Assembly (NCBI GenBank): GCA_023229505.1
Contig: JALNZD010000058.1
Span: 1 to 22,395, forward strand
Reading direction: 5' to 3'
DNA from: Bacteroidales bacterium
GTDB lineage: Bacteria > Bacteroidota > Bacteroidia > Bacteroidales > JAGOPY01
Length of the DNA stretch: 22,395 bases
This document shows positions 22,247 to 22,395 of this stretch, piece by piece; position 1 is the stretch's first letter, and each line of letters begins with the position of its first letter. A program made the translations under genes and the position numbers. The notes below the pieces were generated by a model that worked only from the letters and a program-made list of their open reading frames with translations, was not told where the DNA came from and did no database searches.

Positions 22247-22395
22247 TTATTCCCGAACTTAAACCTAGAACCTTGAGCCCCCTCTAAAAAGGGACATTTA
22301 TTAAAAATGAAAAAATACTGATTATCGATAAAAATATGACTTTGGAAGATTGCAAATTCAAATTTGGTTGAAAATTGATTTGTAAAGAAAAATAA

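Noticed and set aside
1..22395. CRISPR array or cas genes
   Set aside because: No regularly spaced direct repeats of 24-40 bp were found; the only tandem repeats have short periods and few copies.

Overview
The window looks like a chromosomal segment, or a metagenomic contig, of a member of the Bacteroidota. The signs are a DUF5777-type beta-barrel protein, an OB-fold tRNA_anti-like lipoprotein-sized protein and a small conserved partner in one cluster, A-rich leaders without Shine-Dalgarno sequences, and several TAnnTTTG -7 boxes. I see no rRNA and no CRISPR array.

The window splits in two at a tRNA-Lys(CTT) gene (15947-16019). To its left (1-15946) is an AT-rich, mosaic accessory region that reads as a defense island. 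To its right (16064-22188) are ordinary core genes: the MeaB/ArgK GTPase, a TerC-family membrane protein, glutamine synthetase, flavodoxin, and a cluster of envelope or periplasmic proteins of unknown function. Intergenic short tandem repeats occur in the core part only.

The accessory side starts with mobile-element debris. There is a 32-bp perfect palindrome, an IstB fragment cut exactly at its Walker A motif, and the double right-end repeats of an IS21-family element. A GNAT acetyltransferase gene that has lost its N-terminal part follows. Next, all on the minus strand, is a complete type I restriction-modification locus with unusual cargo. In transcription order it is hsdR, a higBA toxin-antitoxin pair (the antitoxin carries an ImmA/IrrE peptidase domain), TcmP, a DUF5131 (Gp37/Gp68) three-cysteine protein, hsdS, an agmatine-deiminase-like guanidino-modifying enzyme, a uracil-DNA-glycosylase-like protein, and hsdM.

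Upstream of that, and beside the tRNA, is a compact three-gene operon that I consider the best candidate for an undescribed system: a HIT-family nucleotide-binding protein, a four-helix membrane protein, and an 831-residue fusion. The fusion combines a PEP-synthase/pyruvate-phosphate-dikinase-like ATP-binding part, a phosphohistidine swivelling-domain motif, and a MazG-like NTP pyrophosphohydrolase domain. The TIM barrel that normally accepts the phosphate is absent. A 470-bp stretch between this operon and the tRNA holds the tRNA terminator and a decayed open frame. All functional statements rest on motif reading by eye; no database search was run.
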